Below are positions 45,996 through 55,181 of a DNA stretch of 64,000 nt, piece after piece. This DNA is from Rhizobium laguerreae (GTDB lineage Bacteria; Pseudomonadota; Alphaproteobacteria; Rhizobiales; Rhizobiaceae): assembly GCF_002008165.1 (NCBI RefSeq), contig NZ_MRDM01000003.1:1-64000 (forward strand), in the 5' to 3' direction. The position numbers were made by a program, and so were the translations under genes. The notes below the pieces were generated by a model. It saw nothing but the letters and a program-made list of their open reading frames with translations. It searched no databases and was not told the DNA's origin. Within the stretch, counting starts at the first letter, position 1; each line of letters begins with the position of its first letter.

Positions 45996-47675
45996 TTACG
46001 CCGAGATCGCGTATTGATGCGCGAAGATGTATTGAGAAGGATGGAGCTCGAAGCCCTTGACCTTCTTGTCCATGACGGTCGAGAAGACGCGCCAGAAGGG
46101 CTGAACGATCGGCCCGTCATCCTGCATGATCGCCTCGATCTTCGCCATGACCTTGCTGCGTTCCTTCGGATCGAGGATGCCCTCGGCTTCGGTCAGCAGC
46201 TTGTCGAAATCCGCGTTGGAATAATTGGACTCGTTCCAGGCGGCATTCGAACGATAGGCAAGCGACAATGTCATGATTGCCAGCGGCCGGTGGCCCCAGG
46301 CAGTCAGGCTGAACGGCGCGGTGGTCCAGACTTCCCAATATTGGGCGCTGGGCAGGGACTTGATGTTGATCTTGACGCCGATGTCCTTGAACTGCTCGGC
46401 AAGGACCTGCGCCGTGTTCAGTTCCCAGATCGGATCGGGACGCGTGACCATGTCGAATTCGAAACCATCCGGATAGCCGGCGTCGGCCAAAAGCTTCTTC
46501 GCTTTCTCGATGTCGCGGGGGTATTTCGGCAACGCCGCATATTCGGGATGCGAGGGCGCGACGTGATGATCTTCGGCAGGAATACCGGCACCGAGAAGTG
46601 CCGTCTGAATGACCTTATCGCGGTCGATCGCATAACGCATCGCCTGGCGCACGCGTTTGTCCTTGAACTGGTCGATATCGGGATGCATGCGGGCGACGAC
46701 CGTCTGGGTCGTCTCGACCTGATAAACGGCGACATGCGGGAAATTTTTCATCGCATTGATCTGAACGGCATCGGCTTCCGACAGGCCATCGACCTGCTTG
46801 GAGGCCATGGCCGCGATACCTGCACCTGGGTTGTCGCCGAGGTCGACATATTCGAACGTGTCGAGATAGGGGCCAGTGCCCCAATAGTCGGTGCGGGCTT
46901 TGTACTTGGCACCCTTGCCGACGACATATTCGGTGATAACGAAGGGACCCGTGCCGTTCGCATCCGCACCGAAGGCGCCATTTTCTTCCGGATCGATGAT
47001 GAACATCGGGTAGTGATAGAGGTGCTCGGGCACGGCAATTTGCGGCGAGGAGCAGTTGAGGCGGACAGTGTGATCGTCGACCTTCTCGATGGCGTTGTCG
47101 GCCCAGAGCTTGCTCGACTTCTTGGGATTGCCCTTCTCGTCCTTTTCGCCGGTTTCGTATTCCTGCATGAGATAGCCGGTGAAGAGCCCGAGCATCGACG
47201 AGCCGATGGCTGGATCGCAGACGCGCTTCAGGTTCCAGATCACATCGTCGGCCGTCAGCGGCCTGCCCTTGCGCCACTTGACGTCCTTGCGCACGTGCAG
47301 GGTCCACGTCTTCAGGTCGTCGCTGACTTCCCATTTTTCCAGTAGATAAGGATGGGTAATGTTGTTGCGATCGGTGAGGGTCAGATATTCGCAGACTTGG
47401 CGGATGACGTTCGACTTTTCGGCAAAGTCGGCGAGATGCGGATCCTTGATTTCCATGCAACGCATGCCGATGCGCAGGTTTCCGCCCTTCGGCATCTCGT
47501 CGGCCCGGGCGGCGTCGCCCAGCATCGGAACGCCGGCCAAAGAATATGCGGCTGCGGCCGAAACACCAAGAAGCGTCGCTTTTCGCAGAAATTCTCGGCG
47601 GCCGATCGAGCCGCTCGACATCTGTTCAACCAGAGTCGGGATATAGGAATGCTGAGACTTGTCCACGGTAGTCAT
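45996..47675 (-). CDS. Peptide-type ABC transporter substrate-binding protein
   Basis: 559 residues of solute-binding family 5. The leader has a twin-arginine motif (GRREFLRKATLLGVSAAAAY, cleaved near DAARA). Mature landmarks are YLLEKWEVSDDLKTWTLHVR, RPLTADDVIWNLKRV, RQAMRYAIDRDKVIQTALLG and FDKLLTEAEGILDPKERSKV. It captures a peptide, opine or other N-containing ligand in the periplasm; here the catabolic genes downstream point to a cyclic amide-bearing compound. First gene of the operon. Confidence 0.92.
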   Translation of the reverse strand: MTTVDKSQHSYIPTLVEQMSSGSIGRREFLRKATLLGVSAAAAYSLAGVPMLGDAARADEMPKGGNLRIGMRCMEIKDPHLADFAEKSNVIRQVCEYLTLTDRNNITHPYLLEKWEVSDDLKTWTLHVRKDVKWRKGRPLTADDVIWNLKRVCDPAIGSSMLGLFTGYLMQEYETGEKDEKGNPKKSSKLWADNAIEKVDDHTVRLNCSSPQIAVPEHLYHYPMFIIDPEENGAFGADANGTGPFVITEYVVGKGAKYKARTDYWGTGPYLDTFEYVDLGDNPGAGIAAMASKQVDGLSEADAVQINAMKNFPHVAVYQVETTQTVVARMHPDIDQFKDKRVRQAMRYAIDRDKVIQTALLGAGIPAEDHHVAPSHPEYAALPKYPRDIEKAKKLLADAGYPDGFEFDMVTRPDPIWELNTAQVLAEQFKDIGVKINIKSLPSAQYWEVWTTAPFSLTAWGHRPLAIMTLSLAYRSNAAWNESNYSNADFDKLLTEAEGILDPKERSKVMAKIEAIMQDDGPIVQPFWRVFSTVMDKKVKGFELHPSQYIFAHQYAISA

Positions 47676-47859
47676 CTCCTAGTTAGCGCTTTAACTGTTC
47701 CGAATTTTTGTTGGTCGGACCGGCCGGGAAGACACTCGCCCCAGGCTCGGTCGCAGCGGACTTTTGTCCGTCACCCATCCGTCTTCGTTCAAGTTAAAAC
47801 GGGATGGACCTCCGCGACATGCGGTGATCCGACATCTTCTCTGCGCGACTCGACATAGT

Positions 47860-48870
47860 TCATGACAATGGCTCCTCTCGTCGTTGCTCTGCCTTTCGAG
47901 TCGCGGCAGGGTTCTCGCGAAACCGCGTGCGGTATGAGCGGCCGAAATGCGAAGCCGACTGATAACCGCAGATTTCGGCGATCTCACCGATCGCCAACTC
48001 CGTGTAGATCAGCAGTTCTTTCGCGCGTGTCATGCGAAGCTCTATGTAGAAATTGCTAGGACTCTTGCCGAGATTGGCGTGAAACAGCCGCTCGAGCTGC
48101 CGAAGCGAAAGCGCCACGCTGCTGGCGAGATCGGAAATTTCGACCGGATCGCCGAGGCTGGCTTCCATCCGACGAACCACAAAGGCGAGCTTGGCGTTCC
48201 GGATGCCGAAACGATCTTCGGGCGACATCCTCTGAACGTCGTCCTGGCGCCGTATCCGCGCGTGGTTGAACTGGTCCGAAATGAGCGCTGCCAACTCCCG
48301 ACCCTCCACGGCCGAGATGAGGTAAAGCATCATGTCCAATGTGACCGTTCCGCCCGACGAGGTCAGAAAACGTCCGTCGATCGCGAAAATGTCGTCGGTG
48401 GCGAGACAGTTCGGAAACTCGCTGCGAAAGCTTGCAAGCGCCTCCCAATGAACGGCACATCGTCGCCCTTCCAACAATCGCGCCTTTGCCAGGAAGAAGA
48501 CGGCAGTGCTGACTGCTCCAAGCACGCACCCCTCCGAATGGATGCGCCTCAACCATGCAAAGACATTGGCATCATAGGCATCGGCATAATTGATGCCTGC
48601 GCAGAGGATGACGATATCGCAGCGCGGCGCCCTGCTGATTGCCGCATCTGCATCGAAGCCCAGTCCGCTGCTGGACTTCACATGGCCGCCATCCGCCGAC
48701 AGGATGAGCCACTCAAAGGCCTTTCGCTTGGCTAGACGATTGCCCTGCCGCAACGAGTCGAGCGCTGCCGCAAAGGTCATCAGAGGGAAGTCCGGCACCA
48801 GGAAGAAGCCTATCCGGATCGGTCGATGCCCCTGTGCCAATTGCTTAAGCGTATAGGTCTGATCCGTCAT
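47860..48870 (-). CDS. GlxA-family AraC-type transcriptional regulator
   Basis: About 336 residues. The N-terminal DJ-1/PfpI-like domain (GFFLVPDFPLMTFAAALDSL, CDIVILCAGINYAD) is followed by an AraC helix-turn-helix (ISDLASSVALSLRQLERLFH, IGEIAEICGYQSASHFGRSY). Relatives such as ArgR/OruR- and GbdR-type proteins control catabolism of arginine, betaine or carnitine. ATG 48870 has GGAG eight bases upstream; longer starts exist at 48888 and 48948. It precedes the 13-gene operon in the same direction and is its probable activator. Confidence 0.9.
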   Translation of the reverse strand: MTDQTYTLKQLAQGHRPIRIGFFLVPDFPLMTFAAALDSLRQGNRLAKRKAFEWLILSADGGHVKSSSGLGFDADAAISRAPRCDIVILCAGINYADAYDANVFAWLRRIHSEGCVLGAVSTAVFFLAKARLLEGRRCAVHWEALASFRSEFPNCLATDDIFAIDGRFLTSSGGTVTLDMMLYLISAVEGRELAALISDQFNHARIRRQDDVQRMSPEDRFGIRNAKLAFVVRRMEASLGDPVEISDLASSVALSLRQLERLFHANLGKSPSNFYIELRMTRAKELLIYTELAIGEIAEICGYQSASHFGRSYRTRFRENPAATRKAEQRREEPLS

Positions 48871-49433
48871 GGGGCGAACTCCAAACATCCCATTTGCCCC
48901 GCATTTGGCGGTCTGCAGCAGCGGCGGACTCGAGCAGCAATCAAACACAAACCCCGACCACTAAGCGTCGCCGCACGGTCTGCCGGATGTCGCCTTGTTC
49001 CTCGCCAGCGATGAAGCAACGCACATCACTCGACACAATATGCTGTCGATGGGGGTGGATGGTTGTGTGACACATCCCATCACGATTTGCTACAAAAGTA
49101 TTGAGACCAATCATAATGCCTGCCAACTGTGTGGATTCAAAGGTCATCGCCAGATACGAACCGACGCCACTTCTTTTGACCAGCGGGCATTCGGACGCGA
49201 GCGCTGGTTAATGTTTCTGTCTGAAAGACAAAAATCCGAGGAACGACTGAGACTTGAACGACCGGAAATCCGATGGTATCAAGCCGTCAAGGGTCCGCAG
49301 TTCACCCAGGCATCGCCGTTCTCCGGAACACGCTAAACCTGCTTGATATCGAGATATGGACACCCATCCCGTGCCATGTCGGAAGGGCGATCACCGATGA
49401 TCCGTCAGGAGCGGCGCGACAGAAGGATAGGTC
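48871..49433. other. Intergenic region with an SDR tail remnant
   Basis: No intact gene. On the plus strand at ~48965-49060 the frame reads GLPDVALFLASDEATHITRH followed by NMLSMGVDG, the C-terminal signature of a FabG-like SDR, with no preceding gene body; it is a remnant. The rest carries the promoter of the GlxA-type gene (minus) and the leader of the DUF2087 gene (plus) without other recognisable features. Confidence 0.5.
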
Positions 49434-49988
49434 ATGTCCAGAACTCTCATTCCGCTCCAGGTAAGCGACACCTCCACATTCGCGAAAGCGCTCCGCGCGC
49501 AACTCGTCGCGCATCAGGGGTTACCTTCCCACCTCCAAATGCTCAACATGGTCGCGAAAGCGGCGGGGCATGGAAACATGCAGGCCCTGCGCGCCAGGGC
49601 AGAGCTAAACTCGGCTATCATACGGGTCGATGAAGAAGACATTATTTCCAAACGCCCCGAAGCAGTGGACGAGAAGCACATCGAGCGGGTTGTCCGTTGT
49701 TTCGACGACAGCCGAAGCCTGCTGCGCTGGCCCTCCAGACGATCCGATCAGATACTGGTCCTTTGGATCCTATGGTCGCAGATGCCAGCATCTGTCGCAA
49801 TGTCCGAACGCGATGTGAGCGGGCTGCTTCAGGAAAAGCACCTGTTCGGGGATCACGCACTTCTCAGACGTGAACTCTACGAACTCGGCCTGGTGACACG
49901 GACCCGCGATGGCAGCGTTTATCGCCGCGTCGAACAGCCGGTCGCGATGAACCTAGCCTCGGCGCTCCGTCGTCTCGCTTCGCGCTAA
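49434..49988 (+). CDS. DUF2087 protein with N-terminal glyoxalase-related segment
   Basis: 184 residues. The first ~55 residues (TFAKALRAQLVAHQGLPSHL, NMVAKAAGHGNMQAL) match the short glyoxalase-related domain, and the C-terminal ~90 (VVRCFDDSRSLLRWPSRRSD through LLRRELYELGLVTRTRDGS, YRRVE) match DUF2087, a winged-helix-like region. It may be a small DNA-binding regulator, but no function is established. AAGGA precedes the ATG at 49434. Confidence 0.82.
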   Translation: MSRTLIPLQVSDTSTFAKALRAQLVAHQGLPSHLQMLNMVAKAAGHGNMQALRARAELNSAIIRVDEEDIISKRPEAVDEKHIERVVRCFDDSRSLLRWPSRRSDQILVLWILWSQMPASVAMSERDVSGLLQEKHLFGDHALLRRELYELGLVTRTRDGSVYRRVEQPVAMNLASALRRLASR

Positions 49989-50041
49989 AAATCAAGAACC
50001 CACCTTAAAGAGCGGCCGGTCAATCCCGGCTGTCATCAGAA

Positions 50042-50836
50042 ATGCAAGCAGTTCAAACTGGCAAATTCCTCGACCGCATTCCGTTCGCTAAGGTCGGCGA
50101 CGGACCAGACCCCATCCTCATTATCAACGGTGGGCAAGGCTTCATGATGCGGCCGGAAACCGCGCGCCTCGCAAACGATGCCAATCGAATGGCCCGGATT
50201 ATGCCCGATGGACAGCACTTCATCCTCTTGGGCTACAACCCGTTTCCTGACGAACTGTCCGTTCATTGCATCGCAGACGATGTCGCGGCCATCATCAAGA
50301 CGCAGCTCGGCGGCAGATGCCGTCTTGTTGGTGTTTCATATGGCGCTGTGGTGGCGTCGAATGTTGCGGCGCGGTTCCCCGACCGCGTCGCGAAACTCGC
50401 TCTTGTCGCGGGCGCTCCAGCCTTCTCGTCACACGGGAGACTTCTGATAGCCCAACAGGCTGACCTTGCGCGTAAGGGCGAGTTGGTGCAGTTGCTGGCG
50501 CAGTTTAACTCTGTCTTCCGTCGGCCTTGGTTCAACCTCCTGTTGAGCCTCCGCATCCGGCTCACGTGGGCGAAGATTAGAGCCAAGCTCTCGTCGCCCG
50601 ACACAATATGCCGCTACCTCAACGCCATGCTGGATTATGATGCCACCGGACTAAGTTTCGACGGCATTGAAATGCTCGTCGTCGGAGGCAGCAGGGATCA
50701 GTTCTTCGGCGAGACCATTCGCTCGTGCAAGGCGCGATACCCGCACGCCTGCGTCGTGATTCTCGAACGGGAGACGCATATGGCTCCGGTGGAGCGCCCT
50801 AGCGATGTCAAAGCCGCCATTACGTCATTCATATGA
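50042..50836 (+). CDS. Alpha/beta hydrolase
   Basis: 264 residues with the catalytic layout of the fold: nucleophile Ser in GVSYGAVVASN (~101), acid in VGGSRDQFFGE and His in ETHMAPVERP near the end. The oxyanion region is ILIINGGQGFM in place of the usual HG dipeptide. There is no export signal. Substrate is unknown. It lies 53 bases after the DUF2087 gene and may be cotranscribed. Confidence 0.85.
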   Translation: MQAVQTGKFLDRIPFAKVGDGPDPILIINGGQGFMMRPETARLANDANRMARIMPDGQHFILLGYNPFPDELSVHCIADDVAAIIKTQLGGRCRLVGVSYGAVVASNVAARFPDRVAKLALVAGAPAFSSHGRLLIAQQADLARKGELVQLLAQFNSVFRRPWFNLLLSLRIRLTWAKIRAKLSSPDTICRYLNAMLDYDATGLSFDGIEMLVVGGSRDQFFGETIRSCKARYPHACVVILERETHMAPVERPSDVKAAITSFI

Positions 50837-50902
50837 TGGCGGCATTATCCGCTTCGGGTGCGGTGTCCGTGCCTTGCATCTCACGGACTCGCGGCCCGAT
50901 AT

Positions 50903-52000
50903 TCATAGGCGCTGAGGATTAACCCCCATTTCTATTCGATCCTGAGTTTCAGCATCGAACAGGTTGATGCTCTGCGCATCGATGCTGAAGCGAACCTGAT
51001 CGCATCTGCGACCCTGGAAGCGCGCTTCAGCTCTTGCGACGATCGCGTGGCCGCCAACCAAAGCGGTGACCATCGTGTCCGGACCCGTTGGTTCCACGAC
51101 GTCTATCACTCCGTGGATCGCGGCATCATCCCTCTCGACAACCTTAAGCTCTTCCGGTCTCACCCCAAGGACACAGTCCCGGGACCCGGCTGCGCTATCT
51201 GGTATACTGACAGGCACGATCACCCCACCGCTCTCAAACCGGGAGCCTCCGTCGTCCGAGATCAATTTGCCCCTGATGAAGTTCATCGCCGGAGATCCGA
51301 TAAAGCCGGCGACGAACATGTTCGCAGGTCGTTCGTAGATCGTCCTGGGATCGGCAAGCTGCTGGACATAGCCGCCTTTCATCACGGCGACTTTGGTCGC
51401 CAGTGTCATCGCCTCGATCTGATCGTGAGTCACGTAGACGATGGTCGTGCCGAGGCGTTCGTGCAGCCTTTTTATCTCGGTCCTCATCTCGACGCGCAGC
51501 TTCGCGTCGAGATTTGAGAGCGGCTCGTCGAAGAGGAACAGATCCGGGCTGCGGACAATCGCCCGCCCCATGGCAACGCGTTGCCTCTGGCCGCCGGAGA
51601 GGTTGGCTGGAAGCCGATCGAGAAGGTGGCTGATCTGCAGCATTTCGGCCGCCTTTTGCACCTCCGCCCTGCGTTGTTGCTCCGGAACACCTCTCATCTC
51701 AAGGCCAAAGCCGATGTTTCGCTCAACCGACATTGTCGGATAGAGCGCGTAAGACTGGAACACCATGGCGATGTTACGATCCTTCGGTGGGAGGGCCGTG
51801 ACCGATCGATCCCCGATCGCAATATCACCGGACGACGGCTCGTCCAGTCCCGCAATGATATTGAGCAAGGTCGACTTGCCGCATCCTGACGGTCCAAGGA
51901 GAACGAGAAAGCCACCATCCTCGAGGTCGACGTCTATTCCGTGCAGCACCTTGAGTGCGCCATATGACTTTTGAATATCCCTGATGGACAAGCTCGACAT
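50903..52000 (-). CDS. ABC sugar transporter ATPase (UgpC/MalK-like)
   Basis: 365 residues: Walker [10 protein letters not shown], signature [16 protein letters not shown], Walker [14 protein letters not shown]-loop YVTHDQIEAMTL, then a MalK-type TOBE regulatory domain (CVLGVRPEELKVV). Last gene of the CUT1 operon, 9 bases after the permease. It is the second such ATPase in the window, alongside the one at 28142. Confidence 0.92.
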   Translation of the reverse strand: MSSLSIRDIQKSYGALKVLHGIDVDLEDGGFLVLLGPSGCGKSTLLNIIAGLDEPSSGDIAIGDRSVTALPPKDRNIAMVFQSYALYPTMSVERNIGFGLEMRGVPEQQRRAEVQKAAEMLQISHLLDRLPANLSGGQRQRVAMGRAIVRSPDLFLFDEPLSNLDAKLRVEMRTEIKRLHERLGTTIVYVTHDQIEAMTLATKVAVMKGGYVQQLADPRTIYERPANMFVAGFIGSPAMNFIRGKLISDDGGSRFESGGVIVPVSIPDSAAGSRDCVLGVRPEELKVVERDDAAIHGVIDVVEPTGPDTMVTALVGGHAIVARAEARFQGRRCDQVRFSIDAQSINLFDAETQDRIEMGVNPQRL

Positions 52001-52009
52001 GATCGTCTC

Positions 52010-52861
52010 CTAACCCTTGACGGCGCCTGCGGTGAGGCCCTGAACCATCGCGCGTTGGACGATCGCAAACAGAATGACGACTGGCAGAATGCTCAGTATG
52101 CCGCCCGCAGCAAGAACGCCCCATGGCAACTGAAACTCGCCGACCATCAGTTGCAGACCGACCGGCCAGGTCCTCGATCCCTGTCCGGTCGTCAGCATCA
52201 GCGCGAAAATGAACTCGTTCCAGGCGGCGATGGCGATAAACACCGAGCTTGCGACAAGACCGTTGCGCGCGAGCGGCAAGACGATGCGCACCATGGCACC
52301 CAGTCTTGTGGACCCATCGATACGGGCAGCACTTTCCAGCTCCTTGGGGGCCGCGTCGAAGAAGCCTTTGAGCATCCAGACGAACAGCGGCAGCAGGAAG
52401 CTGGTATAGGCAAGCGCCAAGCCGAAGCGGCTGTCGACGAGGCCAACGGTCCGCATCATCACAAAGAGCGGAATGATCACCATGACGGCCGGGAACATCC
52501 GCACCAGGAGGTAGCTGAGCATCAGTCGGTCGCGGCCCTTGAACGATAGCCGCGAGAATGCATAGGCTGCAAGCGTACCGGTCAGGACGCAGATTGCCAC
52601 CGTAATCGTCGTCACCACCAGACTGTTTGTGATCAGCACCGGAAAATTCGACTGCGTCCAGATTGCGCGGTAGTTCTGAAAGGTGATCGTGCGCGGAATG
52701 TACTGCATCTGCGACGTCACGATGTCGGCTTCGTTTTTCAAAGACGTCAAAAACATCCAGACGATGGGTCCGAGGCAGAACATCGTCATCGTCAAGAGTA
52801 CAGCATAGGTCAGTATGTCGGCCATGAGGCGGCGACCGCGACTGGTTTTGAACATTGTCAT
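52010..52861 (-). CDS. ABC sugar transporter permease (MalG-like)
   Basis: 283 residues and six helices, with the EAA loop KELESAARIDGSTRLGAMVR and a MalG-type C-terminus (ILFAIVQRAMVQGLTAGAVK). The start overlaps the preceding permease stop by ATGA. Confidence 0.92.
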   Translation of the reverse strand: MTMFKTSRGRRLMADILTYAVLLTMTMFCLGPIVWMFLTSLKNEADIVTSQMQYIPRTITFQNYRAIWTQSNFPVLITNSLVVTTITVAICVLTGTLAAYAFSRLSFKGRDRLMLSYLLVRMFPAVMVIIPLFVMMRTVGLVDSRFGLALAYTSFLLPLFVWMLKGFFDAAPKELESAARIDGSTRLGAMVRIVLPLARNGLVASSVFIAIAAWNEFIFALMLTTGQGSRTWPVGLQLMVGEFQLPWGVLAAGGILSILPVVILFAIVQRAMVQGLTAGAVKG

Positions 52862-53775
52862 TCTCTCGAGACCCGCGTGAACCTGATGTAGAGGGTTGCA
52901 AACACCATCAGGATGACGAACATCACGACCGAGAGTGCCCCGGCATACCCGAAGTTGAATTCGCGATAGGCGGTTTGGAAGGCGTAGAGCGACAGCACCT
53001 GTGTGGCGTTGCCTGGCCCCCCGCCTGTCAGGACAAGCAGCAAATCGGGTGAGTTCACCAGGCTGATCACGCGCAGGATAACGGCCGCGGTTATCACCGT
53101 TCTCAGCATCGGCACGGTGATCAGCTGGAACTGCCGAACCGGCCCTGCGCCGTCGACTGCAGCGGCTTTGTAAAGATCCTCAGGGATGCCTTTGAGACCG
53201 GCCAGAAACAGCAGCGCGAAGAATGGAAACCCATGCCATGCCTCGACAAGAATAGTCGCGGCCAAGGCTGTGGCCGGATCGGCGAACCATGCCTTGTAGG
53301 TGCTCAACACGCCGCTGCGCACCAGCAGATCGTTGATGACGCCCAGACGAGGGTCGAGCAGGAGCGCCCACATGTGTCCTGCGACAACGTTCGGCAAGAA
53401 GTAGGGAAGCAGGATCAATACACCAAATAGCTTCGTGCCTGGAACATTGCGGTTCAGCGCGACTGCGGCGATAAAGCCAAGCGTCACCTCGATTGCGATG
53501 GCTGCGGCCACCCAGATCGCAGTGTTCTTCAACGATATCCAAAACACGCGGTCCGACATCATCGCGACGTAGTGCTTTGCGCCGACCCAGCCGTTGAGAC
53601 CCGGTCGGGTGAGACGCATCTCACGAACGCTGATGACGAAGCCATAAAGGGTCGGATAGGCTACCACCAGCAAAAGCAGGATCAGGCTCGGAAACAGCAG
53701 GAAATAAACCCAGTAGCGCGTTTCGGACAGGTCGCCGAGGCGGGTAAGTGGGCCACGGTGCAAGGCTGGCTTCAT
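52858..53775 (-). CDS. ABC sugar transporter permease (MalF-like)
   Basis: 305 residues and six helices (YFLLFPSLILLLLVVAYPTL first) with the coupling loop EDLYKAAAVDGAGPVRQFQL and the LTGGGPGNATQVLSLYAFQT motif common in CUT1 permeases. It is separated from the binding-protein gene by 60 bases containing a stem-loop. Confidence 0.92.
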   Translation of the reverse strand: MKPALHRGPLTRLGDLSETRYWVYFLLFPSLILLLLVVAYPTLYGFVISVREMRLTRPGLNGWVGAKHYVAMMSDRVFWISLKNTAIWVAAAIAIEVTLGFIAAVALNRNVPGTKLFGVLILLPYFLPNVVAGHMWALLLDPRLGVINDLLVRSGVLSTYKAWFADPATALAATILVEAWHGFPFFALLFLAGLKGIPEDLYKAAAVDGAGPVRQFQLITVPMLRTVITAAVILRVISLVNSPDLLLVLTGGGPGNATQVLSLYAFQTAYREFNFGYAGALSVVMFVILMVFATLYIRFTRVSRE

Positions 53776-53804
53776 GTTTTCACGGCGGCTTGCCGTCCTC
53801 TTGG

Positions 53805-53828
53805 GACGCGACGACTTCTCGTCGCATC
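53805..53828 (-). repeat. Intercistronic stem-loop after the binding-protein gene
   Basis: GCGACGA and TCGTCGC pair perfectly around a GAAG loop on the mRNA strand, extendable to ten pairs, between the binding-protein stop (53836) and the permease start (53775). Probable role is partial termination or mRNA protection, raising binding-protein levels over permease levels. Confidence 0.55.
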
Positions 53829-53835
53829 GGCTTCA

Positions 53836-55074
53836 CTACCGAAGAGCGGCTTCAAGACCCTCGATCATACGGTCGACGGCCTGCTCAGGGGTGAGTTGAC
53901 CTGTCAGAACGGATTGGAACGTTGGATTGACGACATTTTCGGACCAGCCCGCAGCGCCGACGAAACTGTTCGGCAGACGACCGAAGTCAAGCGTCTGCGA
54001 AGCGGCCTGATAGATTGGATTGGACTTGATCCGATCATCTTCAAGAGCTGCCGTTGATGCCGGGAAATAGCCTGTCGCTTCCAAAAGGGTAATGGCCGCG
54101 TCCTTTTCTCCCCAGAAGCTGATCCACTCCCAGGCTGCATCGATATTGTCGTCCTTCATGATGCCGTTGCCGGCATAGGCAACACGCGCGATATGTGCCT
54201 TCGGTCCCGCAGGCATCGGAGCCGTGGCGAACTGCTCTCCCGGCTTCAGGGCGGCCGAGATTTCGATCAGCGATCCGGTATGGTGCCAGATCATCGCTGT
54301 CTGGCCGGTTCGGAAACCTTCCATGATCTGCCGATAGCTATCGTTCGGCGCACTTGGAGGAACGACTTTCTCTTTCAGGAACAGACTTGAATAGAAGGTG
54401 ATCGCCTCCACCGCAGCAGCCTTGTCGATGGCCGCTTGGCCGTCCTTCACAATTGGCGAGCCAAAGGCCTCCATGACGTCGATGACGTATTTGAACGCCC
54501 CCGCCCCCCCGCGCATTCCGAAAGCGTAGCGCCCCTTTGCCGGGTCGGTCAGCTTCCTGCAAGCAGCGACAAATTCATCGAAAGTCTTTGGTGGGCCTGA
54601 AAGGCCTGCTTCGTCGAAATAGTCTTTGCGGTAGTACATCCAGTCGACGAAAGCATAGGCCGGGACCGCGTAGATCGCGCCGTCCTGAGACATGCCAGTC
54701 CATCGGTTCTCCGGCAGATTGGCTTTTCCCTTCCATCCTTTCACCCGCTCGGTGATGTCGACCAAAGCGCCCATCGCCGTCAGATCGGCAAAGCGTTCCG
54801 CAATGACCATTCCGGTGTCCGGCCGGCCGCCGGCCACAACAGCCGACGAAACCTTGGCCATATATTCCGAATTCGGAATGCTCTCTTGTGTGACCGTGAT
54901 GCCTGGATGGGATTTTCCAAACAGCTCGATGATTTTCACCAGGCCGGCCATTTCCGACTGGCTGGTGAAGTGATGCCAATAGTTGATCGCTGCGGCAGCA
55001 CTTGCGGAGCGGACACCACTGGCAAGCGCTAGCGCTGCTGTGGCAACAAGGAATTCGCGTTTGGTGATCTGCAT
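53836..55074 (-). CDS. ABC sugar transporter substrate-binding protein
   Basis: About 412 residues of solute-binding family 1. The leader MQITKREFLVATAALALASG with a KR pair may be Tat or Sec, cleaved near SASAA. Landmarks: INYWHHFTSQSEMAGLVKII, YAVPAYAFVDWMYYRKDYFD, GRYAFGMRGGAGAFKYVIDV, then VAYAGNGIMKDDNIDAAWEW. It starts at ATG 55074 with GGGAGG upstream. A perfect 16-bp palindrome lies about 30 bases before the start. The ligand is probably a sugar or sugar acid, given the enolase-superfamily gene nearby. Confidence 0.92.
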   Translation of the reverse strand: MQITKREFLVATAALALASGVRSASAAAAINYWHHFTSQSEMAGLVKIIELFGKSHPGITVTQESIPNSEYMAKVSSAVVAGGRPDTGMVIAERFADLTAMGALVDITERVKGWKGKANLPENRWTGMSQDGAIYAVPAYAFVDWMYYRKDYFDEAGLSGPPKTFDEFVAACRKLTDPAKGRYAFGMRGGAGAFKYVIDVMEAFGSPIVKDGQAAIDKAAAVEAITFYSSLFLKEKVVPPSAPNDSYRQIMEGFRTGQTAMIWHHTGSLIEISAALKPGEQFATAPMPAGPKAHIARVAYAGNGIMKDDNIDAAWEWISFWGEKDAAITLLEATGYFPASTAALEDDRIKSNPIYQAASQTLDFGRLPNSFVGAAGWSENVVNPTFQSVLTGQLTPEQAVDRMIEGLEAALR

Positions 55075-55104
55075 CTCTTCATCCTCCCAGATATCAGAAT
55101 GGCG

Positions 55105-55120
55105 ATCTGATCGATCAGAT
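55105..55120. promoter_or_regulatory. Palindromic operator, probable GntR site 1
   Basis: Perfect 16-bp palindrome ATCTGATCGATCAGAT just upstream of the binding-protein gene. Its core CTGATCGATCAG matches, at 11 of 12 positions, the palindrome in the divergent GntR/enolase promoter. It sits between the GntR gene and the transport genes, so it can regulate the transporter independently of GntR transcription. Confidence 0.7.
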
Positions 55121-55181
55121 GGAGATAGCAGCCTTTTGGATGTACGGCAACTCCAGAGTTGAACCGAACGATAGCTTGGGA

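Noticed and set aside
45753..47345. 530-codon plus-strand ORF
   Set aside because: It is the antisense shadow of the peptide-binding-protein and DppB-like genes; GC-rich third positions keep the opposite strand open, and the translation has no fold-like pattern.
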